DNA from: Hymenobacter sp. BRD67
GTDB taxonomy: Bacteria; Bacteroidota; Bacteroidia; Cytophagales; Hymenobacteraceae
Length of the DNA stretch: 64,000 bases
NCBI RefSeq assembly: GCF_013256425.1
Contig: NZ_CP053904.1
Location: 4,030,001 to 4,094,000 of the forward strand
Direction: 5' to 3'
Below, one piece after another: positions 40,491 to 48,825 of this stretch (the stretch's first letter is position 1; each line of letters starts with the position of its first letter). The notes under the pieces were generated by a model. The model saw nothing but the letters and a program-made list of their open reading frames with translations. It did not search any database and was not told where the DNA came from. A program made the translations under genes and the position numbers.

Positions 40491-41231
40491 TTGCGCGGTT
40501 CTGCTCACCTGGCCATTGGCCTCATCACGGGCGTGGCGGTAGCCGGCCTTGTGCGCGGCATTCCGTTTTCGCTGCCCGGCATCGCGCTGGCCGGCTTCTC
40601 GGCTCTCGCCCCCGACCTCGACCACCCCGAAAGCCGGTTGAGCCAACGCCTGGGCTTTGTGCACGGCTACGTGCGCTGGGCCTTTGGCGCGGCAGCGCTG
40701 GGCCTAGCCGCCTATGCCTACTTTATGCTGCGGCCGGGTCCCGACCAGCGCCTGAGCTACGTGGCCGCGCTGGCCTTCGGGCTGCTGGGCATTGGCCTGC
40801 AGGGCGGCTCGGCCCGTAAGCTGGCGCTGCTGTTTACGGGCCTGGGTACGGTGCTGGCGGGCCTCTACGCGCAGTTTCTGTGGCTGAGTCTGCTGGGTAC
40901 GTTTATCTCGCTGGCTCCTTTCACCTCGCACCGCACTTGGACGCACACCCTCTGGGCCACCGCATTCTGGACGTATATCGGCTACCTGGCCAACCAGGCG
41001 CTGGGCTGGCATGGCGTGGCCTACTACGCCGGGGCGGGCTACGCCTCGCACCTGCTGGCCGACTCACTTACCAAATCGGGGGTGCGCTGGCTGATGCCGC
41101 TGACCGATTTCAGCTTCAAAATACCCGTGCTCAGCACCGGCACCAAGACCGGCAATGTGTTGGAAGCGGCCATCTGCCTGGGCTACGGACTGCTGGTGCT
41201 GGGCCTCGTGATTGGGCGGGTAGGGTTTTGA
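40491..41231 (+). CDS. YdjM/DUF457-type membrane-bound metal-dependent hydrolase
   Basis: 246 residues with about six hydrophobic helices. The family hallmarks are the early His in GSAHLAIGL, the acidic motif ALAPDLDHPES, and HRTWTHTLW followed later by HLLADSLTKSGV. These form the putative metal site of YdjM/YfhO-like proteins, some of which act in lipid or cell-envelope processes. The start appears to be TTG at 40491, 4 bp after the preceding gene; no ATG is placed before the conserved SAHL. Confidence 0.8.
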   Translation: MRGSAHLAIGLITGVAVAGLVRGIPFSLPGIALAGFSALAPDLDHPESRLSQRLGFVHGYVRWAFGAAALGLAAYAYFMLRPGPDQRLSYVAALAFGLLGIGLQGGSARKLALLFTGLGTVLAGLYAQFLWLSLLGTFISLAPFTSHRTWTHTLWATAFWTYIGYLANQALGWHGVAYYAGAGYASHLLADSLTKSGVRWLMPLTDFSFKIPVLSTGTKTGNVLEAAICLGYGLLVLGLVIGRVGF

Positions 41232-41461
41232 AATGAATAACTTGTGTATGTTGCTGTTGTGCCTTAGCTTCGCGTCGGAGCGAATGGCATGGTGGCGGAA
41301 AAAGTATCCTGCCTAAGCCATACTAGGGCGGTAATTTATCGCTGTGCCCCCCGTTATTCATTGTTTTTTAATGTGTTAGCCTGCCGGGCTGTTATTCGGC
41401 AGGCTTTATTCCAACTGCTACCCATTCTCAAAATTTTACCCCCACCAACTTACCAGTTTTT

Positions 41462-42541
41462 ATGAACCAGATGAATAGTCCGCTCATCCGGGTCGGCGTT
41501 TTCTACGACGGCAATTATTTCCTTAAAATAAGCGATTATTATTATTTTCAGCACGAGCGCAAGGCCCGTATCAGCCTCGAAGGCCTGCACGAGTTTATCC
41601 GGCATCAGGTAGCTGAGGAAGAAGATGTTGATGTACGCCTGGCTCAGATTACCACTTCCCATTTTTTCCGGGGCCGGCTATCGGCTACTGAGGCGCGCGA
41701 TAAAGACCGGCTCTTTCACGACCGCCTGCTCGACGATATTCTGATGAACCTGGGCGTGTGCACGCACTACATGCCCCTCAAAACCCGCGACGGCCGCCTG
41801 CAGGAAAAGGGCATCGACGTGTGGCTCAGCCTCGAAGCTCTTGAAATGGCGCTGCACAAGACCCTCGATGTGGTCGTGCTCATTGCCGGCGACTCCGATT
41901 ACGTACCCCTGATTCGTAAGCTCAACACGGTGGGTACCCGCGTGATGCTGCTCAACTGGGATTTCAAGTATGAGGATTTCAAGGGGGAAACCCGCGTAAC
42001 CCGCGCCTCGCAGCACCTGCTTGAGCAGGCCACCTACCCGGTAGCCATGCACGCCGTTATCGACCGCGGCTTGCAGGAGCAGGATGAAGTAGTGGAGAAT
42101 ATGTTTGTGACGCAGAGCGAGCCGGCCGCGTTTGCTACCCTGCCGACCCCCGCAGCCACCAATGGCAGCACCAATGGGTTTGCGGCGGCCGCAACCACGG
42201 CAGCCGCCGCTGCTGCAAGCCGGGCCGTGCGCCCCACCGGCCCCACGGCGGCCGGCCCGGTCGGCACCATCGGCATCAGCACTATTAAGAATCTGAAAAA
42301 TGGCTTCGGATTCGTCGTAATGCCCCCTAACAACTTGTTTTTCAGCTACGCAGATTTATCAGAAGGCGACTTCAACGACCTGCGCGAAGGCGATTGGGTA
42401 GAGTTTACCGTGGGTCGCAACCACCGTGATGAAGATTGCGCCCGCAACGTACGCAAAGTTGCCGCTCCCAACATGGTCGGCGACGAGGAGGGTGACTACG
42501 AGACCACCGCCGTACCGCAGTCGGTAGGCGCGGAGCTGTAA
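41462..42541 (+). CDS. NYN-domain (LabA/PIN-like) protein with C-terminal cold-shock-like domain
   Basis: 359 residues in two parts. The N-terminal NYN domain (about 8-200) has the acid cluster of PIN-like RNases: VFYDGNYFL (Asp16), the Asp in GIDVWLSLEAL, and LIAGDSDYVPLI. An Ala/Thr/Gly-rich linker (about 225-270) leads to a cold-shock-like OB domain (about 275-335) with the hallmark NLKNGFGFV and a second strand NNLFFSYADL. NYN proteins are metal-dependent ribonucleases or RNA-binding proteins. The OB domain would add RNA binding. The start could be 41462 or the Met three codons on. Confidence 0.88.
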   Translation: MNQMNSPLIRVGVFYDGNYFLKISDYYYFQHERKARISLEGLHEFIRHQVAEEEDVDVRLAQITTSHFFRGRLSATEARDKDRLFHDRLLDDILMNLGVCTHYMPLKTRDGRLQEKGIDVWLSLEALEMALHKTLDVVVLIAGDSDYVPLIRKLNTVGTRVMLLNWDFKYEDFKGETRVTRASQHLLEQATYPVAMHAVIDRGLQEQDEVVENMFVTQSEPAAFATLPTPAATNGSTNGFAAAATTAAAAAASRAVRPTGPTAAGPVGTIGISTIKNLKNGFGFVVMPPNNLFFSYADLSEGDFNDLREGDWVEFTVGRNHRDEDCARNVRKVAAPNMVGDEEGDYETTAVPQSVGAEL

Positions 42542-42555
42542 GACTACCCACGCAC

Positions 42556-42609
42556 AAAAGCAGCAAGGGAAATGGCCGCCGTCCGGCGGCCATTTCCCTT
42601 GCTGCTTTT
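42556..42609. terminator. Long perfect bidirectional terminator
   Basis: A perfect stem of about 25 bp starting AAAAGCAGCAAGGGAAATGG and ending in its complement CTTTT, with a loop of about 4 bases. It lies between the convergent NYN and thioesterase genes. The terminal A and T runs allow termination in both directions. Confidence 0.88.
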
Positions 42610-42622
42610 GGTGAGCGCCCGG

Positions 42623-43081
42623 TTAGAGCTGCCGCTTGGTGGCGGGGTAGCGGTTGAAGGTGCCCATGCCCTGCGCCACGGCGAGGGGGCGGGTGTCGGC
42701 AGGGTCGGCTTGGCGATAAATGGTGCCGCTTACTACCACAATAGACTTGCCGGCGTGCTGCACCTGCGCCACGGCCCGCAGCTCGTCGCCGAGGTGTACC
42801 GGGCGCAGGTAGTTGATTTTAAACTCCACCGTCGATACGAGGTCGCCGGCAGTAAAGGCCTGCGTAAGCGCTGCCGCGCCCAGCACCGCATCCATAAGCC
42901 CGGCCAGGACGCCGCCGTGCGCCGTGCCCGGCGATGATAAATGCGCCTCCTGAATGCGCATGCGGTACTCGGCCTGGCCAGGTGCCGGCACGGTAAGCTC
43001 CATGCCATTGGCCTGGCCATATAGGTTGATTCGATTGTAATGGGCTACTAGGTCAGGCCAGTCGGTGGGTTGGGAAGGCAT
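42623..43081 (-). CDS. PaaI-type hotdog thioesterase
   Basis: 152 residues of the hotdog fold. The active-site region reads GTAHGGVLAGLMDAVLGAA, the pattern of PaaI/YigI acyl-CoA thioesterases (His-Gly-Gly loop and Asp). It is followed by VEFKINYLRPV and the strand LRAVAQVQHAGKSIVVV. It hydrolyses acyl-CoA or aryl-CoA thioesters in the cytoplasm. The specificity is not readable. Confidence 0.9.
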   Translation of the reverse strand: MPSQPTDWPDLVAHYNRINLYGQANGMELTVPAPGQAEYRMRIQEAHLSSPGTAHGGVLAGLMDAVLGAAALTQAFTAGDLVSTVEFKINYLRPVHLGDELRAVAQVQHAGKSIVVVSGTIYRQADPADTRPLAVAQGMGTFNRYPATKRQL

Positions 43082-43184
43082 TGGTGGGAGGTAAAGAGTA
43101 TACGAAACAGCCAGTAAAGGGCAGGATTAGACCTTACTTAAACGGCCGCCTGCCTGCAAGCTAACGCCGCCGCTGGTCGGCCGC

Positions 43185-43192
43185 TACCTTTG
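43185..43192 (+). promoter_or_regulatory. Candidate -7 box of yajQ
   Basis: TACCTTTG, an exact TAnnTTTG match, about 88 bp upstream of the YajQ start. No clear -33 TTG. Confidence 0.4.
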
Positions 43193-43279
43193 CCTGGCTT
43201 AAATTGGCGGGCAGTAGCTGGTATTACCTGGTTTGCCAGCCTCCTGAGCGGCTGTTTTCACCTTCTATTTCAGATAATC

Positions 43280-43771
43280 ATGCCTTCCTTCGACATCGTC
43301 AGCAAAGTAGATTCGCAAACGCTGGAAAACGCGGTAAATACCGCTAAAAAGGAGCTGGCTACCCGTTACGACCTGCGCGATACCAAGGGTGGCATGGAGC
43401 TCGACAAAAAAGGGAGTACCATTCAGCTCAGCTCCGAAAACTCCATGCGTATCAAGGCCCTGGAGGATATTCTGCTTACCCGCATCGTGAAGCAGGGTAT
43501 CGACGGCACGGCGCTCGATTTCACGGCCGAAGAGCAACCCAGCGGCGCCCTCATCAAGAAAACCATTAAGGTGCGCGCCGGGGTCGATAAAGATGCCGGC
43601 CGCAAGATTATTAAAACTATCAAGGATAGCAAAATAAAGGTAGAAGCTCAGATGCAGGACGACCAGATTCGCGTAACGGCCAAGAAGATAGATGACTTGC
43701 AGGCCGTTATTGCCCTGCTGCGCCGCACCGACAATGGCCAGCCGCTGCAGTTTGTTAATATGAAGTCGTAG
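43280..43771 (+). CDS. yajQ: YajQ-family nucleotide-binding protein
   Basis: 163 residues, usual length for YajQ (DUF520). It starts MPSFDIVSKVDSQTLENAVN and has the conserved segments LATRYDLRDTK, GALIKKTIKVRAGVDK and KKIDDLQAVIALLR. Two ferredoxin-like subdomains. Relatives bind nucleotides, tRNA or cyclic-di-GMP. ATG 43280 is clear; the open frame upstream has no family similarity. Confidence 0.93.
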   Translation: MPSFDIVSKVDSQTLENAVNTAKKELATRYDLRDTKGGMELDKKGSTIQLSSENSMRIKALEDILLTRIVKQGIDGTALDFTAEEQPSGALIKKTIKVRAGVDKDAGRKIIKTIKDSKIKVEAQMQDDQIRVTAKKIDDLQAVIALLRRTDNGQPLQFVNMKS

Positions 43772-43827
43772 CCGTGCTGCCGCGTTGAATCAGATGCGGT
43801 AAACAACCGAAAAACAGGCGTTGGCAG

Positions 43828-44697
43828 TTGAGCCGGGCAGGTGATTTTCGTCTTGTTATCTTTTTATGTAGCTCACATCCGTCCTATTTTCCCTGGTTAG
43901 AAAATTTGTCACCTTTCGCTGCCTTTTCCTCCGAGCACTTTGCCGCCTTCTCACAGCTTCAAACCTGGGTTAGCCTGCTCACGCTCACGCTAATGGAGAT
44001 TGTATTGGGTATAGATAATATTATCTTTATATCCATTACTGTTAATCGCCTGGCACCGGGTGAGCAGGAGCGGGGCCGCACCATTGGCTTGCTGCTGGCG
44101 CTGGTGTTCCGCATCGGGCTGCTAATGAGTATCTCCTGGATTGTGAGCCTGCGCTCGGCGCTATTCACCCTCAACCTGCCGCCGCTGGTTGAGAACTTTG
44201 GCGTGAGCGGCCGCGACCTGATTTTGCTAGCCGGAGGCTTATTTCTGATGTACAAAAGCACCACCGAGATACACACCAAGCTTCAGGGCGAGGAAGAGGA
44301 GGCGCATGCGAGTGCTGCACACGCCAGGCTACCGGCCATCATCCTGCAAATCATCATTATTGATATCGTATTCAGCTTCGACTCTATCCTGACGGCCGTG
44401 GGGCTGGTAGATAATGTGCTGGTGATGATAGCCGCCGTTATCTGCGCCATGGGTATTATGCTGGCCTTTAGCGGGGCAGTGGCCAACTTTGTCAACCGCA
44501 ACCCGACCATCAAGATGCTGGCGCTGTCCTTTCTCATTATGATTGGCTTTATGCTGGTAATGGAGGCGGCCCACAAAGAAGTGGAGAAAGGCTATCTCTA
44601 TTTTGCTATGGCCTTTTCCTTCGTGGTAGAGCTGCTGAATATGCGGCTGCGCCGTAAAGCCAAGCCGGTATCGCTCCGCGATTCACCCTACGACTAG
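43828..44697 (+). CDS. TerC-family integral membrane protein
   Basis: Up to 289 residues, about seven transmembrane helices. TerC hallmarks are the acidic residues inside helices: LMEIVLGIDNIIF in the first and IIDIVFSFDSILTAVG in the fifth. A charged loop (GEEEEAH) lies between. The family is linked to metal (Mn2+) export and to membrane-protein insertion partners. The start is uncertain: the frame opens at TTG 43828, but no ATG lies before helix 1. A TTG near 43906 (LSPFAAFSSEHF) may be the real start. Confidence 0.88.
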   Translation: MSRAGDFRLVIFLCSSHPSYFPWLENLSPFAAFSSEHFAAFSQLQTWVSLLTLTLMEIVLGIDNIIFISITVNRLAPGEQERGRTIGLLLALVFRIGLLMSISWIVSLRSALFTLNLPPLVENFGVSGRDLILLAGGLFLMYKSTTEIHTKLQGEEEEAHASAAHARLPAIILQIIIIDIVFSFDSILTAVGLVDNVLVMIAAVICAMGIMLAFSGAVANFVNRNPTIKMLALSFLIMIGFMLVMEAAHKEVEKGYLYFAMAFSFVVELLNMRLRRKAKPVSLRDSPYD

Positions 44698-44707
44698 GGC
44701 GGCTGCC

Positions 44708-45136
44708 TTATTCGGAAAGGCAGCGCAGCAGCTCGGGCACGCTGCTGAGCACGCGCTGCTGGGCGAGGTCGAGCAGCCGGCGGTTTAGCTCGTTGCGGTG
44801 CCGGCGATAAAACGCCAGCTCGGCCAGCGTTAGCTGGCCCGTTACCAAACCAATGATACCGGCCCGCAGGCGCGTGTGCCTAGCCAATAGCTCGCCGAGC
44901 AGGCGGCTGGCCTCGGTGGCATTGGCCGTAGCCAGGGGCAGGCGGTAGTCGAGGGCTACATCGGCCACGGCGGCCAGCAGCACCGGCTGCTGAAGCTTTA
45001 GGAGGGGCCGCAGCACCTGCTGCTGAAAATCGGCCACCGTGGCCGGGGTAGGAATAGCGGCCGGCTGGCCGGTAATGGCGGGGCGCAGGGCCAGCAGCGC
45101 CGCGTCGGGCCGCGTAAAGGGAGTAGGAGCAGACAT
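44708..45136 (-). CDS. Hypothetical helical protein
   Basis: 142 residues, Ala/Leu-rich and predicted all-helical, without signal peptide or membrane segment. Visible features are paired helices (VLRPLLKLQQPVLLAAVADV and ASRLLGELLARHTRLRAG) and a basic-rich segment FYRRHRNELNRRLLDL. I do not recognise a family. It converges with TerC (10 bp gap). Confidence 0.55.
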   Translation of the reverse strand: MSAPTPFTRPDAALLALRPAITGQPAAIPTPATVADFQQQVLRPLLKLQQPVLLAAVADVALDYRLPLATANATEASRLLGELLARHTRLRAGIIGLVTGQLTLAELAFYRRHRNELNRRLLDLAQQRVLSSVPELLRCLSE

Positions 45137-45158
45137 GGGAGAAGTAGTTTACGTGCAC

Positions 45159-45190
45159 AAAAAAAGCCCGGCCGAAGCCGGGCTTTTTTT
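45159..45190. terminator. Terminator downstream of the M36 protease gene
   Basis: AAAAAAAGCCCGGC pairs with GCCGGGCTTTTTTT around a CGAA tetraloop: a textbook terminator usable from either side. It lies 17 bp after the protease stop on the minus strand. Confidence 0.9.
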
Positions 45191-45207
45191 GTAACTGTTC
45201 GGGCCGC

Positions 45208-48039
45208 TTAGTGCTGAATAGTCACTTTGGTGGTGAAGTTGCCTTCGGTGGTCGTAACGCGAATTACGTACAGGCCGGTGGCCAGGCGGCTGGTATTCAG
45301 CTCTACGCCGCTCTGCTGCATCTGCGCCGCTGCTACCGAGGCCTGCAGCACCGTTTTGCCGAGCAGGTCAATTACTGCTACCTGAATTGGGGCAGCGCTG
45401 TTGAGCTGCGTACGCACGGTGAGGCGGTCCTGGGCCGGGTTCGGATAGGCTTCCAGCGCCGGGCCTACCCCCGTAGTGTTCTTGCTGGCCAGGGCTACCA
45501 GCTTCACCGTAGGCGGCAGGTCGAACGCTTCTTTGATGTTGGAAGCCCGGGGCGTGCCATTGATGCGGTCGCCGGGCAGGGCGCTATATCCCATGCCGCG
45601 GCGGGCAAACACGTTCCAGATGAGGGCCGAGTTGGCCGCGCGGTTGGTCAGGGAGTCGGCGCGCAGAATAGCATCGCGGCCATCCAGAAAGCCGGGGTTG
45701 CAGACCTGGATTTTGCAGGCGTCGAGAACGAGTTTCAGCAATTTGTTGTTGCCTCCCGTCGAGCCGTAGATGTCAGTATTGTAGCCATACTTGTAAATGA
45801 ACTGCCAGTTCAGGTCCCACAGTGTTGACGTCCAGATTTCACCAAGGGAATGCGACTCTTGGTAGCCGGTGCCATACTGTGAGGTGCTTGAAATGGCCCC
45901 GTAGGTCAGGTTGTTGCTGCTAAACTTGGTCGAGTAAGGCTTAGTACGGATGCCGGGGCCGGTAGCGCTGGTCTGCCCTTCTACATAAGTGCCTACGTAG
46001 CGGTTGGCGCTGCCATCCTCGCCGGGCTTGGTGGTCATCCAGAGGGCAAAGAAATCGCTCCAGCCTTCGCCCATGCATTGCGTATATATGGGGGCAGTGC
46101 TGGTGCCGACATTCTGAAGCACGCAGCTCGAGTTGTTTGGCCCGCCGGTGAGGCGGTTGCTGATACCGTGGCCGTACTCGTGCGACATAATGCCGTTGTC
46201 GAAAGAGCCATCCCAGTCTGCATTTACTACGGTTTGGGCTGAGCCATTGAGCGTAGCTCCGTTCAGCATAGCTGCGCGCAGCTTAAAGCCATCGGCCCCG
46301 CTTATGAAGATGGCCGGGATGCGAATGCCCACCGTATCGGTGCCGCCAAAATTCACCTGGTTAGTGGTGGCCAGCGAGTCGAATACGATAACTCCGGTAG
46401 CCCCATTGGCCTGCGCCAGCTTCACTTTCGTGGCGAAGGCGTTGGTCATTTTGGGCGTGAGCTGCAATTGCGGGCAGCCGCCCCGCTGAATAAAGGCAAT
46501 ATTACCCTGGACGTCCGCTGCGTTTACGTACGTTTTGCAGCCGTGGTCGCCGCCGTCAGCCGATACGCCGTCGTTGACGAGCACCAGCTTGCCGTTGAGC
46601 GGCTTTTTGCTCAGGCTGGGGCCAAAGGCCACGGTAGAGAACCGATAAACGCCGGCTACGGCCGCCGCGCCGGTACCGGTGCCCGTAATCGTCAGGTTGT
46701 TGCTCTGGTTGTCCCAGAGATACATCTGCATCGTGCCGCTGGTGCCGTCGTTAGGCGTCGAGAAGTTGGCGTTGTTGCGCCCACTGCCATCCTGCGATTC
46801 GGCCCGCACGGGGTCGCCGCCCACGCCCTGCCCGGTGGCATTTTTGTACTGGAAGTTGCCTGATGCCTCATCAAAGCCGTGCGCCATCATGACGTCGTGC
46901 ATCATGTTGTTCACGTAGAACAGATTGGTGGTAGCGGCATTCAGGTTGGTGCGTGCGCCGGTGCTCTGCACAAACGGAAAGTCGAAATTCAGCGTAGAGC
47001 CGCCATCCGGGGCGCTTGCGGCCGTGGCGTAGTTGGTTGCGCCGGGGCCGCTGACTGTGTTGCTGTTATCATCATACGCCGCCACGTTGTTGCCGCGGGT
47101 AATGTACTTACCAGTACTCAGGAAAGAGTACGAGTCGGCGTAGGTACCGGCCGGGGCTTGCGCTACGTGCCAGCCGTAGGGCGAATAGGGCGCCCCAACC
47201 GGCGCCAGCGGCACCGCAGTGCGGGAGCCCTGGCTGGGGCTCTCCAGTGGCAGCGGAATAACGGTGAGGCTGCCGGCAGCCGTGGTGCCGGTTACACTCA
47301 GCGGGGCAGCCGGGGTTGCAGCCTGGCTGTAGGCGAGGGCCTTTTCCTGCTTGCGTTGGGCATTCAGCCGAAACTGATTAAAGGAGGTCTGCTCGCTTAC
47401 GGTGTAGTCGTTCTGCTCCACCAGGCGGCCGGTCTGGGCGTCTACGCGGGCATTCCAGTGGTGTTGCTGGTCGAGCTGCGCAATAGTTACATTCCACACA
47501 AGCACGAGCTTGTCGTCGACCCGCGTGTACATCAGGCGCACCGGAATATCATTCTCTGAAATACCTCCATTATTAAATACTACTCCGTCGGCGGCGCGGG
47601 CATCCGTTACGGTGCGCAGGGCTACCGGCCGGGGCAGGCCCAGGCCCAAGGCTGCCGCAGCTACCGCCTGGTCGGGAGAAAGCGCCGGCGTGGCCGATGG
47701 GGCAATTGCCGCCGCACCCTTTACAAAGTCCTGCGTCGAGAACACAACCTTTCCCGTATTGTCGGTATGTACGGCGCCCGTGGCACCAAACACGGCCAGT
47801 CCATTCACTTGCTGCTGCAGGTAGGTATGGGTAAGGCCGGTGCTGGCATCAAAGTACGAGCTGGTGATGATGGGGTTGGCTACATCAGCAGCGGTCAGGC
47901 CCTGCGCTTTGCCTTTGGCGGCAAAAGCCGATAGCGCGGCGGTCGGTGCCGGCTGCTGGGCAGCGGCCAGGCCCGGCAGGGCCAATGCCGTTGCCAGAAC
48001 CAGTGCCCGGCGCCCGGAAGGAGTAGAGAACAATGTCAT
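45208..48039 (-). CDS. Secreted M36 (fungalysin) metalloprotease with PA domain and T9SS sorting domain
   Basis: 943 residues. Signal peptide (LATALALPGLAAA), an FTP-type propeptide (about 30-260), then the fungalysin catalytic domain with HEYGH near residue 617 and the third ligand Glu in GEGWSDFFALW. A PA domain is inserted before the catalytic helix (GCKTYVNAADVQGNIAFI ... NGATGVIVFDSL). The C-terminal sorting domain (LEAYPNPAQDRLTV ... GLYVIRV) directs export by the type IX system. The frame is intact. The Met at 48039 gives a proper signal peptide. It is probably a surface or released protease for protein nutrition. Confidence 0.93.
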   Translation of the reverse strand: MTLFSTPSGRRALVLATALALPGLAAAQQPAPTAALSAFAAKGKAQGLTAADVANPIITSSYFDASTGLTHTYLQQQVNGLAVFGATGAVHTDNTGKVVFSTQDFVKGAAAIAPSATPALSPDQAVAAAALGLGLPRPVALRTVTDARAADGVVFNNGGISENDIPVRLMYTRVDDKLVLVWNVTIAQLDQQHHWNARVDAQTGRLVEQNDYTVSEQTSFNQFRLNAQRKQEKALAYSQAATPAAPLSVTGTTAAGSLTVIPLPLESPSQGSRTAVPLAPVGAPYSPYGWHVAQAPAGTYADSYSFLSTGKYITRGNNVAAYDDNSNTVSGPGATNYATAASAPDGGSTLNFDFPFVQSTGARTNLNAATTNLFYVNNMMHDVMMAHGFDEASGNFQYKNATGQGVGGDPVRAESQDGSGRNNANFSTPNDGTSGTMQMYLWDNQSNNLTITGTGTGAAAVAGVYRFSTVAFGPSLSKKPLNGKLVLVNDGVSADGGDHGCKTYVNAADVQGNIAFIQRGGCPQLQLTPKMTNAFATKVKLAQANGATGVIVFDSLATTNQVNFGGTDTVGIRIPAIFISGADGFKLRAAMLNGATLNGSAQTVVNADWDGSFDNGIMSHEYGHGISNRLTGGPNNSSCVLQNVGTSTAPIYTQCMGEGWSDFFALWMTTKPGEDGSANRYVGTYVEGQTSATGPGIRTKPYSTKFSSNNLTYGAISSTSQYGTGYQESHSLGEIWTSTLWDLNWQFIYKYGYNTDIYGSTGGNNKLLKLVLDACKIQVCNPGFLDGRDAILRADSLTNRAANSALIWNVFARRGMGYSALPGDRINGTPRASNIKEAFDLPPTVKLVALASKNTTGVGPALEAYPNPAQDRLTVRTQLNSAAPIQVAVIDLLGKTVLQASVAAAQMQQSGVELNTSRLATGLYVIRVTTTEGNFTTKVTIQH

Positions 48040-48163
48040 AAAGGGAGGAAAAGGGAAAAGAAAGCAATGCAACTTGCCAAAAATAACCAAGCAATCGTAA
48101 TTTTCAGCCCCAATGATAGAGGAAAAAACTAGAATGTTCACAAATTATTCAAAAACGCATCTT

Positions 48164-48715
48164 TTATTCCTGCCCGTGTGGGTCGAATACGTCTAGCTTG
48201 GTTAATATATCCCAGAGTACTACGCCCGCTGCTACGCTTACATTAAGCGAATGCTTGGTACCCAGCTGAGGTATTTCTATTGAAACATTGCACAATTCTA
48301 ATATTTCATCAGCTACTCCGAAAACTTCATTTCCCAGTACCAGGGCCAGTGGATGGCCCGGCCGCGGCTGAAACTGCGGCAGCAATACGGAGCCGGTGGT
48401 TTGCTCTACGGCTACCAGCTGGTAGCCAGCGGCCTTCAGCCGCTGCACGGCTTCTAGAGTAGTAGCCGTATGCTCCCAGGCTACCGACTCGGTGCTGCCC
48501 AGGGCAGTTTTGGTGATTTCGCGGTGCGGGGGCTGGCCCGTAACGCCACAGAGGTAAATTTTTTCGAGGGCGAAGGCATCGGCCGTCCGAAAAACGGCCC
48601 CCACGTTGTGCAGCGAGCGCACGTTGTCGAGCACCAGTACGACCGGGCTTTTGGGAGTGGCTTTGAAATCGGCCACGGGCAGGCGATTCAGCTCCTGCAT
48701 GGTGAGTTTGCGCAT
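48164..48715 (-). CDS. SpoU/TrmH-family RNA 2'-O-methyltransferase
   Basis: 183 residues with the SPOUT knot motifs: motif 1 LDNVRSLHNVGAVFRTAD, motif 2 LALVLGNEVFGV, motif 3 IEIPQLGTKHSLNVSVAAGV. The conserved Asn and Arg of motif 1 and the Ser-Leu-Asn of motif 3 bind AdoMet and catalyse ribose methylation. The target (tRNA or rRNA) is not clear, since it lacks the extra N-terminal domain of RlmB. It is divergent from mutS across an inverted repeat. Confidence 0.9.
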   Translation of the reverse strand: MRKLTMQELNRLPVADFKATPKSPVVLVLDNVRSLHNVGAVFRTADAFALEKIYLCGVTGQPPHREITKTALGSTESVAWEHTATTLEAVQRLKAAGYQLVAVEQTTGSVLLPQFQPRPGHPLALVLGNEVFGVADEILELCNVSIEIPQLGTKHSLNVSVAAGVVLWDILTKLDVFDPHGQE

Positions 48716-48722
48716 AGAAGAA

Positions 48723-48818
48723 GCGCGAACTTTGTAGTTCGCGGTGTTGGTTTAAAAAGCTGTACTAGCCGCGCTGCTTACCTTTTCTGCTTTCTAACGC
48801 GAGCCTCAAAGTTCGTGC
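48723..48818. repeat. Intergenic inverted repeat, GCGAACTTTG type
   Basis: GCGCGAACTTTGTAGTTCGC (48723 on) and CGCGAGCCTCAAAGTTCGTG (from 48798) are imperfect inverted copies around about 55 bp. The left arm is itself a palindrome (CGCGAACT/AGTTCGCG). It fills the divergent promoter region of the methyltransferase and mutS and ends 8 bp before the mutS start. Confidence 0.65.
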
Positions 48819-48825
48819 TTCTGCC

